Source: Candidatus Gastranaerophilales bacterium (GTDB lineage: Bacteria > Cyanobacteriota > Vampirovibrionia > Gastranaerophilales > Gastranaerophilaceae). From it: a stretch of DNA of 27,014 nt. The stretch covers positions 1-27,014 of the forward strand of contig CALUSZ010000090.1 of NCBI GenBank assembly GCA_944323495.1. The letters run 5' to 3'. The notes beneath the pieces are model-generated. The model saw only the letters and a program-made list of their open reading frames with translations. It did not search any database and was not told the origin of the DNA. The position numbers and the translations under genes are program-made. The stretch's first letter is position 1, and each line of letters starts with the position of its first letter. Positions 1 to 7,457 of this stretch are shown here, piece after piece.

Positions 1-422
1 ATGACATAGCAGAGTGTTTGGAAAGATGTTTAATTACTCATCGTAATGATGATGTAGCTAAAACAATTCTTAAAAATCAAGCAAATATTAAAACAGGTTG
101 GGAAAATAATCAGATTATTACAAGGTCAAAGGTGGCTACAGGTGAACTATACAGACAGCAGTTTAAGAAAGATGCTCATGATATAACAAAAGAAAATGTT
201 ATAGGTTCAAACGTGAAGAAAACAGATAATATTAAAACTCAGAGTTTTGGTAATTTGAAACAATGGTTCAAAGCTCACAGAAAATCTTCTATAATAGCTG
301 GTAGTGCTGTAGTCCTTGCAGGGCTCGGATATGCCGGATATAAAGCAGGCTGGTTGTCTCCGAAGTTTGCAACTGAAGAAGAAAGCGGCAAAAAACCCGG
401 ACACCTTTCCAGAGTTGTTTAA
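1..422 (+). CDS. Unknown protein, C-terminal part with one membrane segment (5' truncated)
   Basis: The reading frame is already open at the left edge, so this is the 3' end of a longer gene; a TTG at 18 is probably internal. The visible part is polar and Lys/Asn/Thr-rich. It then has a SFG motif, a basic stretch (KAHRK) and one hydrophobic helix (about 24 residues, from SSIIAG to GWL), followed by a short polar tail ending at the TAA at 420-422. The arrangement suggests a soluble domain tethered to the membrane by a C-terminal helix, like the tail of the GH77-like protein at 1455-3188. I do not recognise the family. A strong terminator follows within 20 bases. Confidence 0.6.
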   Translation, partial: DIAECLERCLITHRNDDVAKTILKNQANIKTGWENNQIITRSKVATGELYRQQFKKDAHDITKENVIGSNVKKTDNIKTQSFGNLKQWFKAHRKSSIIAGSAVVLAGLGYAGYKAGWLSPKFATEEESGKKPGHLSRVV

Positions 423-441
423 TAATTGAAAAGTAATGGAT

Positions 442-476
442 AAAAAGGATGGTTTGCAGCCATCCTTTTTATTTTT
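442..476 (+). terminator. Intrinsic terminator after the first gene
   Basis: A perfect 11-bp stem (442-452 pairs with 460-470, core GGATGG/CCATCC) encloses a 7-base loop and runs into a T-rich tract. It lies 20 bases after the stop at 422 and separates that gene from the sigma factor gene. Confidence 0.88.
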
Positions 477-543
477 TTATGGAACTTTTTTTAATCTTTT
501 TCGTCTTAATGATTAGAGGAATAGATGGAGGAGATTTGTAACT

Positions 544-1476
544 ATGTCGAGAGCTATGAATAGTAATTTGGAATTTATAGATGCAAGCGAGATGGAGGCA
601 GATTTACCAAGAACGTTTAGTACGATTGTAAACAATGACGATATTTTGCAGATGTATCTTAAAGAGATTGGAAGGAAAAAGATGTTATCCAAGTCTGAAG
701 AAGTTGAGCTTGGAAGGAAAATTCAGGAGGGGAATTCAAGAGAAAAAGAAGAGGCTAAAAAACAGCTGGTTCAGGCAAATTTGAGGCTTGTTGTAAGTAT
801 CGCAAAAAAGTATATAGGCCAGGGAGTTCTATTTATGGACTTGGTTCAGGAGGGTTCTTTAGGGCTAATCAAGGCGGCGGAAAAGTTTGATTACAAGAAG
901 AATTTTAAGTTTTCAACTTATGCAACCTGGTGGATTAAGCAGACTATTATACGGGCTATATCGAACCATTCAAGGACAATTCGGATTCCGGTGCATATGC
1001 TGGAGAAGATTAGAAAATACAAAAAAGCTTGTTCTATTGCTGCTTGTGATGAGAGTATGGAAGTTGATGATGAGACTATTTCAAGGATTTCGGGGCTGGA
1101 TTCTAAAAAGATTGATGAGGTCAAAAATGCGCTTAAAAAAGAGCCGGTGAGTCTTGATACATACGTAACCGATGATTTGTGTATTCAAGACTATGTTGAG
1201 GATACTTCTTATTCATCGCCTGAAAACAATACACAGAAGATTTTGCGGCATAAAGATGTGAATCGGCTGTTGAAGGTTTTAGATACCAGAGAACAGGAGA
1301 TTATAAAACGACGGTTCGGGATTGATAATGAGGAGCCAAAGACGTTAGAGCAGATAGGAAACGCTCTGGGGTTTTCTAAAGAAAGAATAAGACAGCTTGA
1401 AAATATAGCCTTGCAGAAATTGAGGAAAGTTGAGCGGGTGGAAAAACTCAGGACTTATATAGATGATGAGGAGTGA
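544..1476 (+). CDS. RNA polymerase sigma factor, RpoD/SigA family (short, group 1/2-like)
   Basis: Sigma-70 family protein of 310 residues that directs core RNA polymerase to promoters. Regions visible in order: 1.2 (around residues 31-60, [12 protein letters not shown]), 2.1-2.4 (about 79-152, including DLVQEG and the ATWWIKQ promoter-melting helix), region 3, and 4.1-4.2 (about 245-300, ending in a helix-turn-helix with KERIRQLEN). The long acidic region 1.1 of typical primary sigmas is missing. In 2.4 the position equal to E. coli Gln437 is kept (Q133), but that of Thr440 is Ile (I136), which points to a group 2 or alternative sigma rather than the housekeeping one. The start at 544 is supported by GGAGGAG about 10 bases upstream. 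The 3' end overlaps the convergent gene by 22 bases. Confidence 0.9.
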   Translation: MSRAMNSNLEFIDASEMEADLPRTFSTIVNNDDILQMYLKEIGRKKMLSKSEEVELGRKIQEGNSREKEEAKKQLVQANLRLVVSIAKKYIGQGVLFMDLVQEGSLGLIKAAEKFDYKKNFKFSTYATWWIKQTIIRAISNHSRTIRIPVHMLEKIRKYKKACSIAACDESMEVDDETISRISGLDSKKIDEVKNALKKEPVSLDTYVTDDLCIQDYVEDTSYSSPENNTQKILRHKDVNRLLKVLDTREQEIIKRRFGIDNEEPKTLEQIGNALGFSKERIRQLENIALQKLRKVERVEKLRTYIDDEE

Positions 1477-3188
1477 ATATGTTTTTGATGGTTTAGGTAT
1501 TTAAATATTCCATATAATAAAAGACCGCTGCAGATAATACCGGCGCTCCATTTTAGAGCAGGACTTATCTGCTTTTCTTTTCCGTCAAGAATTTTTCTGT
1601 ATTTAACAATTTTTTTATAGAGTTTTGGCTCTTCTTTGTCTAAACCCTTTGCTTTGAATGTTTTTTCTAAGGCGTCCATGGGGTTGAATCCGTCTTTGTT
1701 TTTGAGCAGAGCTTCATAGTATTTTTCATAATTTGTAGGAATTTTTGAATTTGTTTCTTCAAGCGCTAAGGCGTCTTTGAAGAATATCATGTTATTGTAC
1801 GCTCCGGCCGGTTCTGCAAATTTTGCTCTTAGGAATTCTTTTTCGTCCATGAGTTTTTCTTTTGGAATTTTGAGAATTTTTGATAAGATTTTGGCCTGGC
1901 TGTTATCCGGTTTTATTTGTGAAGAATCGTGGTTTGAGGCTCCTATTATAAAGCTTTTCGGGCCCCAGCCTCTGTCCAGAAAAGCTCTATTGCTTCCCCA
2001 ATCATTTGAAAGATGGTCGGAAGTGTAGATTTTGACTCTGTCTTTCAAATAACTTCTTAAATTTTTGCCGTTATGGATATTAAACTTTTCAGGGTCTGCG
2101 GCAAATTCATACATGATATTTTTTAAATCATAATTGCTGCCTTTAGTTTTTTTAAATTCATCTTCTATAATATTTAGAATTTTATCGTCATAATACTTGA
2201 AAGTATATTTATTTTGCGGCTGGTCTACATATGTCCAGGCCGCGTCGACCCTGAATCCGTCAAAGCGTTTTGCGTAAAAATTAACTTTTTCTCTCAAGAG
2301 TTTTTCAGCTTCCGGATTCTCGAAATTCAGCGCCGGAAGTCCCCAGCCGATTGAGGCTCCGGGGGTGAATGCTCTCGGGTGTGACCATACTTCATCATAA
2401 GAAAAACCGCAGATAAAATCGGCATTAAGCTTTAGGCCTTTCGAATTTAAATTCTCTTTCGCTTTTTTTAAATCTTTTTCTGCCAGAAATTGTTTGTAAA
2501 AATAAAAATCAATTTCATCTCCCTGTTGTTTATATATCTCTTTTATCCTTTTTTCCCTTTTTTCCGGCTCCAAAAGGAAAAGATTTTTATCTATATCATT
2601 CCAGTTGTGATAGTTTGAACTTCCATAAATTGTTCTCAGGGCCCTAAACAGCCCCTTTGCTTCAAGGCGCGAAAAATTTTCTGATTTGAATTTAGTGAAT
2701 TCTTCTCTATCCGGCATGTTTTTATACAGTTTTCTTAAAGCTTTTTCTTGTGCGGAATCTATATCGACAACGTTAGAAAAATTAACTTTGTCTTGAATTT
2801 TATTGGCATTCACAATCTTTCTAAAATCCTCTTCCGGAATATGTGATTTTATATCAATCATATGATTGCCTAAATCCATCGACGTTCCGGAATACATTGG
2901 ATAATGTCCGTGATGTTCATGATATTGTCCCGAAGGCAAAAGCTGTATTTCATTTATTCCCCAGTATTTTTTTACAAAATCAAAAAATCCTTCATTTGCA
3001 GCAAGATTTCCAACACCGGTATTATTAATCTCAGCTTGCGGAAGTGAAGAAGATGGTACTATAAGAATTGTTTTTCCCTTGTTTCCGGCTTTTGATTTTG
3101 CACGCTCAAGCACAGATGCATAATCAGCCTCTTCAGAAGGCTTCAAGAGTCGCCCAAAGTTTACTGTATTATTTATCCGGATTTCCAT
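1455..3188 (-). CDS. GH77 (4-alpha-glucanotransferase)-like protein with C-terminal membrane anchor
   Basis: Divergent relative of the amylomaltase at 7458-9287. The two share the N-terminal layout, a NTG(V/I)G motif, the KFKSEN segment and the linker before the barrel. Candidate catalytic residues numbered from this start: nucleophile D315 (FRVDAAW), acid/base E361 (MYEFAAD), third carboxylate D421 (SNHDSS). The acid/base context is EFAA instead of the usual EDLG, so activity or substrate may differ. There is no signal peptide, but a single hydrophobic helix (about residues 546-568) sits just before a short His/Ser tail, implying a cytosolic enzyme held at the membrane. ATG at 3188 is preferred over the GTG at 3194 because an AGGTG lies about 8 bases upstream. 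It begins with NNTVNFGR, a motif type shared with neighbours. Confidence 0.72.
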   Translation of the reverse strand: MEIRINNTVNFGRLLKPSEEADYASVLERAKSKAGNKGKTILIVPSSSLPQAEINNTGVGNLAANEGFFDFVKKYWGINEIQLLPSGQYHEHHGHYPMYSGTSMDLGNHMIDIKSHIPEEDFRKIVNANKIQDKVNFSNVVDIDSAQEKALRKLYKNMPDREEFTKFKSENFSRLEAKGLFRALRTIYGSSNYHNWNDIDKNLFLLEPEKREKRIKEIYKQQGDEIDFYFYKQFLAEKDLKKAKENLNSKGLKLNADFICGFSYDEVWSHPRAFTPGASIGWGLPALNFENPEAEKLLREKVNFYAKRFDGFRVDAAWTYVDQPQNKYTFKYYDDKILNIIEDEFKKTKGSNYDLKNIMYEFAADPEKFNIHNGKNLRSYLKDRVKIYTSDHLSNDWGSNRAFLDRGWGPKSFIIGASNHDSSQIKPDNSQAKILSKILKIPKEKLMDEKEFLRAKFAEPAGAYNNMIFFKDALALEETNSKIPTNYEKYYEALLKNKDGFNPMDALEKTFKAKGLDKEEPKLYKKIVKYRKILDGKEKQISPALKWSAGIICSGLLLYGIFKYLNHQKHIHSSSSI

Positions 3189-3261
3189 ATTCACACACCT
3201 ATATATATTAAAACTTGATAATAAAAATTTTTGCGCGTTTATGTAGATTTGTTAAAATAAA

Positions 3262-3290
3262 TTGCAATAAGTACTTATTTAAGATAGGAT
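3262..3290 (+). promoter_or_regulatory. Promoter of SLH gene with 14-bp palindrome between -35 and -10
   Basis: Candidate -35 TTGCAA (3262-3267), 17-bp spacer and -10 TAGGAT (3285-3290). The perfect palindrome AATAAGTACTTATT (3266-3279) lies in the spacer, a position where a bound dimer would block RNA polymerase. The elements match the consensus only partly. Confidence 0.45.
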
Positions 3291-3325
3291 AAATACAAGA
3301 GGAAAAATGAAAAGGAGGACTCTTG

Positions 3326-4465
3326 ATGTTCAAAAAATTATTAAAGGGAGTGTTTGTATTAACAACAGTATTAATGCTGAACAATCCTGCGCATGCCTTC
3401 TATAGTGACATGGACGAAAATCACTGGGCATATCAATCAATCAAATTTTTGACAGAGGTAGGTGTTGTAGTAGGTTATCCTGACGGCACTTATAAACCTG
3501 ATATTCCTGTAACAAGGGCAGAGTTTGCATCTATGGCAATTAAGGCTCTCGGACAGGAAGATGCCAGTGTAACACAGGATATCCACTTTTCAGATGTAAA
3601 GCCTGATTTCTGGGCATATGATATTATCAAAAAAGCTGTTTATTTTGACCTTGTAACTGATTCAAAAGATGCAACTTTCAGACCGTATGATTCTGTAACA
3701 AGAGCAGAAGCTATTTCTATTGCTGTAAATGCGCTTACTACACAGCAGATAAGCGAACAAAAAGCTCAGGAAATTTTGGAAAAGAGTTATGAAGATTACA
3801 CTCAAATTCCGGCATGGTTCCTGCTTGCAGCAGGAAAAGCGCAGCTTCTTGATATGATTATCGTAATGCCTGGTAATGAAGGTAAATTAGAAGCAGACAG
3901 ACCGGCAAACAGAGCTGAAGTTGCCGCTATTCTTTATAAAATGATGCAGGAAGCTAAACTTAATCCGAATGCAAAATTAGCAGAATCTATGCAGAAAAGA
4001 ACTGCTGAGGGTTATATTGTTGATAACGTTAAAGTTCAGGGTTCAATCGGTATAATTCCTGCCGGTTCAATATTCCCGATTCAGATGGAAACAGTTGTCG
4101 GATCTCAAATATCAAACGTAACTGATATTTATACAGCAAAAGTACCTAAGAATATTGTTACAAAGGAAAAATATCTTTTAATCGAACAGGGAAGCGACTT
4201 GAAAGGTCAGGTAAAACATGTTCAGAGAGCAAAACTCTTCAGACAGAACGGAGAGTTGATAATCAAAAACGAGCTTCTTGTAACACCTCACGATCAGGCT
4301 GTAATGCTATATGGAGTAGCAACACTTGATCCGGGTAAGATTGGGTTCTGGAGAAGGATATTTAAGGGTGCAAAAGTCTTAACAATGCCGGATCAGATTG
4401 TTAACATAAGACTTCTTGGACCGTTGAAGATTGACTTAACTAATGGTTATATTTACGAACAGTAA
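3326..4465 (+). CDS. Exported SLH-domain envelope protein
   Basis: Secreted protein with an N-terminal signal peptide (basic KK, hydrophobic core, cleavage expected after AHA near residue 24). Three consecutive S-layer-homology modules fill about residues 25-200: the first contains HWAYQSI, GYPDGTYKP and TRAEF, the second FWAYDII and FRPYDSVTRAE, and the third is more divergent (ANRAEVAAIL). SLH modules bind cell-wall polymers; in cyanobacteria and relatives they anchor outer-membrane or wall proteins. The remaining ~180 residues look beta-rich and are not a recognisable OprB porin. ATG at 3326 is chosen over TTG at 3323 because AAAGGAGG lies 7 bases before it. The gene ends 16 bases from the convergent gene, with no terminator between. 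Confidence 0.88.
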   Translation: MFKKLLKGVFVLTTVLMLNNPAHAFYSDMDENHWAYQSIKFLTEVGVVVGYPDGTYKPDIPVTRAEFASMAIKALGQEDASVTQDIHFSDVKPDFWAYDIIKKAVYFDLVTDSKDATFRPYDSVTRAEAISIAVNALTTQQISEQKAQEILEKSYEDYTQIPAWFLLAAGKAQLLDMIIVMPGNEGKLEADRPANRAEVAAILYKMMQEAKLNPNAKLAESMQKRTAEGYIVDNVKVQGSIGIIPAGSIFPIQMETVVGSQISNVTDIYTAKVPKNIVTKEKYLLIEQGSDLKGQVKHVQRAKLFRQNGELIIKNELLVTPHDQAVMLYGVATLDPGKIGFWRRIFKGAKVLTMPDQIVNIRLLGPLKIDLTNGYIYEQ

Positions 4466-4481
4466 TATAAAAAATAACTAA

Positions 4482-5285
4482 TTACTCAATAATTTCCGGT
4501 GTTTTTTCAAAAAATGCCGGAAATTTTTTCTTATATTCGCTAAGCTCTGTGCAATACGCTTCCAAATCAAGAGAAATGCCTTTTTTAAGCGGGTAAGATT
4601 TGATTCCTATGGCTTTGTATAAAACGCGCATATATACATTAGAAATCGCATCGCTTCCTCTAAGCCAGGGGGTTGAATGTGCTAAAATCCAGCGGATTTC
4701 GGCTATAGTGGAATTAATCTCCTCCATATTTTCAGGCTTGACATCTTTATATACATATTTAGGGAAAATGTTTTTAGAAAGCTTCAGTACTTTATCCAGA
4801 TTTTTATTTACATATAAAGATGAACCGTGTAAAATTGCCCTCATTCCATTATCGTAAATTACCGGTCTTGAATAATCCGGCGCCTGTTCCGGTTTAAGCG
4901 GGTGTGAGGCTGTATAATCCAGGCGGGTTTGGTAAGTTTTATATTTCCCGCTATTGTATGGTGTTGTTAAATCTGCCCATTTCTCATAAGGCCAATTTTC
5001 CCGCGGTGCTCTTAAAAGGCCGGAGAAAAGTTTTTTTATTAAATCAAGTGTATTATTTTTGTTAGCATGGCTAACCCCGATTGATACAAGTTTCAGGACA
5101 TTTTCTGCAGAAGTATCGCGCCTGATTAATTTTACAGCCATATCTGCAGTCTTTTTTACATCTCTTGCCCAGGCTCTGTTTTGCCCGTAACCTCGAATTC
5201 GCACGAAAAAATCTTCCTGCTTAAACCGGAGTTTCGGGGAATTAAAGTTTGCCTGAAACATGATTGGGGAATTATTAATTATCAT
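4482..5285 (-). CDS. Unknown protein with WxLAH...RGS motif
   Basis: Protein of 267 residues that I cannot assign to a family. It has no signal peptide or membrane helix. The N-terminus (NNSPIMFQANFNSPK) resembles the short tags of the GH77 proteins. The most conserved-looking part is near the C-terminus: EIRWILAHSTPWLRGSDA followed by a helix, then KKGISLDLEAY. A Trp-Leu-Ala-His plus Arg-Gly-Ser pattern could form a binding or catalytic site, but this is inference. It lies 33 bases downstream of hisS on the same strand, so it is probably cotranscribed. No good Shine-Dalgarno sequence precedes the ATG at 5285. Confidence 0.65.
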   Translation of the reverse strand: MIINNSPIMFQANFNSPKLRFKQEDFFVRIRGYGQNRAWARDVKKTADMAVKLIRRDTSAENVLKLVSIGVSHANKNNTLDLIKKLFSGLLRAPRENWPYEKWADLTTPYNSGKYKTYQTRLDYTASHPLKPEQAPDYSRPVIYDNGMRAILHGSSLYVNKNLDKVLKLSKNIFPKYVYKDVKPENMEEINSTIAEIRWILAHSTPWLRGSDAISNVYMRVLYKAIGIKSYPLKKGISLDLEAYCTELSEYKKKFPAFFEKTPEIIE

Positions 5286-5318
5286 ATCAGTAATAAAATC
5301 TGTAAAAAAAAACTTTTG

Positions 5319-6557
5319 CTATCCGATTAAGGCTTCCAAAACTTTTTCTCTTGCAATAGTGTTTTGTTCAGACTTATCAAGGTCTTTGACCGTAACCTGA
5401 TTTGATTTAATCTCGTCTTCTCCAAGAATTAACGCGTATTTTGCAACTTTAGAAGCTTTTTCAAGCTGTTTGACAAACTTTTTATTTGTTAAATCAAACT
5501 CTGCACTAATTCCCTGTCCTCTAAGCTCTTCAGCGAGTTTTACTGCCTCCAGAGAGTCATTTGAAACAATAAATGCGGTTGTTCTTGTATCCTCTTTTGT
5601 TCCGATTAAAGACGCTAATCTTTCCATACCCATAGCAAAGCCAATAGCCGGAGTGTCTTCTCCGCCTAAGTTTTTTACTAAGCTGTCGTATCTTCCGCCT
5701 CCGCAGACTGCGTTTTGAGAACCTAAGTTATTGGACTTTATCTCAAATACGGTTCTATTGTAGTAATCGAGGCCTCTTACAAGAAGCTTATTAATTGAAT
5801 AATTTATCTTTAATGCATCAAGATAACTTTTTAGTTCATTAAAATGCTCTGCGCATTCTTCACATATAAAATCAGACTGAATAACTGCCTGAATTTCAGG
5901 TTTTGCATAGATTTCTTTGCATTCTTCAACCTTGCAGTCCAAAAGTCTCAAAGGATTTTTTTCGTACCTTGCCTGGCAGTCAGGACAAAGTTCAGGTAAA
6001 TATGGTTTAATTACGGCTTTCAACTTAGTTTTAAATTCTTCTCTGCATTTAGGACACCCGAGAGAATTTAATTCAACGCTCAAATCGTTTAATCCCAATG
6101 CTTTTAAGTAATTAACCGCCATCAAGATGACTTCTGCATCAGCAGTCGGCTGTTTAATTCCGAAAACTTCAATCCCTACCTGATGAAACTGTCTCTGTCT
6201 TCCTGCCTGCGGACGTTCGTATCTGAACATCGGGCCTTTATACCAGAGTTTTCCGGGCGCAGAAAGCCTGTGCATCCCGATTTCTATGAATGCCCTGACT
6301 ACACCGGCGGTGTTTTCCGGACGCAATGTTAGCGAGCGTTCACTTTTTTCAAAAGTGTACATTTCTTTGTTAACAATATCCGTTGTATCGCCAACCCCGC
6401 GCGCAAAGAGTTCTGTTGCTTCAAATATCGGGGTTCTGATTTCTTTTGCGCCGTATTCGGTGAAAATCTTTCTTGCCGTATCTTCCATAAAATGCCAGAG
6501 GGGCATCTCTGGAGGTAATATATCCTTTGTTCCTTTTTGTACTTTTATTATTGCCAT
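5319..6557 (-). CDS. hisS: Histidyl-tRNA synthetase
   Basis: Class II aminoacyl-tRNA synthetase of 412 residues that charges tRNA-His in the cytoplasm. Visible signatures: N-terminal QKGTKDILPPE, class II motif 2 (GPMFRYERPQAGRQRQFHQ), the histidine-specific LVRGLDYYNRTVFE loop, motif 3 (AIGFAMGMERL) and a C-terminal anticodon-binding domain. The insertion contains Cys pairs (CPKC, CPDC, CEEC), as in many bacterial HisRS. The ATG at 6557 has AAAGGA upstream. It is divergent from dapF across 57 bases, and an unknown gene follows 33 bases downstream. Confidence 0.97.
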   Translation of the reverse strand: MAIIKVQKGTKDILPPEMPLWHFMEDTARKIFTEYGAKEIRTPIFEATELFARGVGDTTDIVNKEMYTFEKSERSLTLRPENTAGVVRAFIEIGMHRLSAPGKLWYKGPMFRYERPQAGRQRQFHQVGIEVFGIKQPTADAEVILMAVNYLKALGLNDLSVELNSLGCPKCREEFKTKLKAVIKPYLPELCPDCQARYEKNPLRLLDCKVEECKEIYAKPEIQAVIQSDFICEECAEHFNELKSYLDALKINYSINKLLVRGLDYYNRTVFEIKSNNLGSQNAVCGGGRYDSLVKNLGGEDTPAIGFAMGMERLASLIGTKEDTRTTAFIVSNDSLEAVKLAEELRGQGISAEFDLTNKKFVKQLEKASKVAKYALILGEDEIKSNQVTVKDLDKSEQNTIAREKVLEALIG

Positions 6558-6583
6558 AATTTTAATTCCTTTATATAATTAAT

Positions 6584-6597
6584 TTTACTATAGTAAA
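6584..6597. promoter_or_regulatory. 14-bp perfect palindrome in the hisS/dapF divergent promoter region
   Basis: TTTACTATAGTAAA is a perfect palindrome in the 57-base gap between divergent hisS and dapF. On the minus strand its TTTACT can act as the -35 of a hisS promoter (16-bp spacer to TATAAA). On the plus strand TATAGT resembles a -10. It could be an operator or simply overlapping promoter elements. Confidence 0.4.
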
Positions 6598-6614
6598 TAA
6601 TCGGAGTAAACATT

Positions 6615-7457
6615 ATGGGAATCAAAGCCTTAAAAATGCAAGGATGCGGAAATGATTTTGTAATAATTGATTATGAAGAGTTTTCCAAATTGAATCTTTC
6701 AATGCCGGAGGCTGCAAAGAAGCTTTGTGACAGGCATTTCGGAATTGGTGCTGACGGGCTTATTATTCCAAATACGAATGTTGATGATGCGGATATCGGC
6801 TGGTTTTTTTATAATTCTGACGGGTCTACTGCGCAGATGTGCGGTAATGGAATGAGATGTTTTGCTAAGTATGCATACGACAGGGAACTTGTTAAAAAAT
6901 CAGAGTTTACGGTTAAAACTCTTGCAGGAATTATGACACCTAAGATTCTTTTTGACGGGCAGGTCATGGTTAATATGTCAAAACCGATTTTGGAAACGGA
7001 TAGAATCCCGTTTCTTCCAAATAACAATTTGAACTATAAGATTTCTGTAAAGAATATGATATTTGAGGGTAATGCTGTTTCAATGGGAAATCCGCATTTT
7101 GTAATTTTTGTATCGCCAGAAGATGATGTAATGGATTTTGCGAAAGAATACGGGCCGATAATTGAGACTGGTGCGGAATTTCCTGAAAAAACAAATGTGG
7201 AATTTGTTAAGATAAAATCGTATAAAAAAATTGAGCTTGCAGTATGGGAGCGCGGGTGCGGAATAACTTTAGCCTGCGGAACAGGAGCTTGCGCATCTGT
7301 AGTTGCAGGGATTCTAAACGGTTATATTGAAAACTCCTGCGAGGTTCATCTTCCGGGCGGTGTGGTGAATGTTGTTTGGAACGGCACCCCAAACAAGCCG
7401 GACGGAGATGTGTTCCTTACTGGCCCTGCTGAATATGTTTTTGAAGCAGAGATTTAA
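6615..7457 (+). CDS. dapF: Diaminopimelate epimerase
   Basis: Cofactor-independent epimerase converting LL- to meso-diaminopimelate for lysine and peptidoglycan synthesis. Length (280 residues) is normal. Both catalytic cysteines are present: C76 in the MCGNGMRC motif and C221 in the LACGTGACA motif. The N-terminal MQGCGNDF motif is also typical. The start ATG at 6615 has CGGAG 8 bases upstream. Its stop codon directly abuts the stop codon of the convergent malQ (0 bases between). Confidence 0.97.
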   Translation: MGIKALKMQGCGNDFVIIDYEEFSKLNLSMPEAAKKLCDRHFGIGADGLIIPNTNVDDADIGWFFYNSDGSTAQMCGNGMRCFAKYAYDRELVKKSEFTVKTLAGIMTPKILFDGQVMVNMSKPILETDRIPFLPNNNLNYKISVKNMIFEGNAVSMGNPHFVIFVSPEDDVMDFAKEYGPIIETGAEFPEKTNVEFVKIKSYKKIELAVWERGCGITLACGTGACASVVAGILNGYIENSCEVHLPGGVVNVVWNGTPNKPDGDVFLTGPAEYVFEAEI

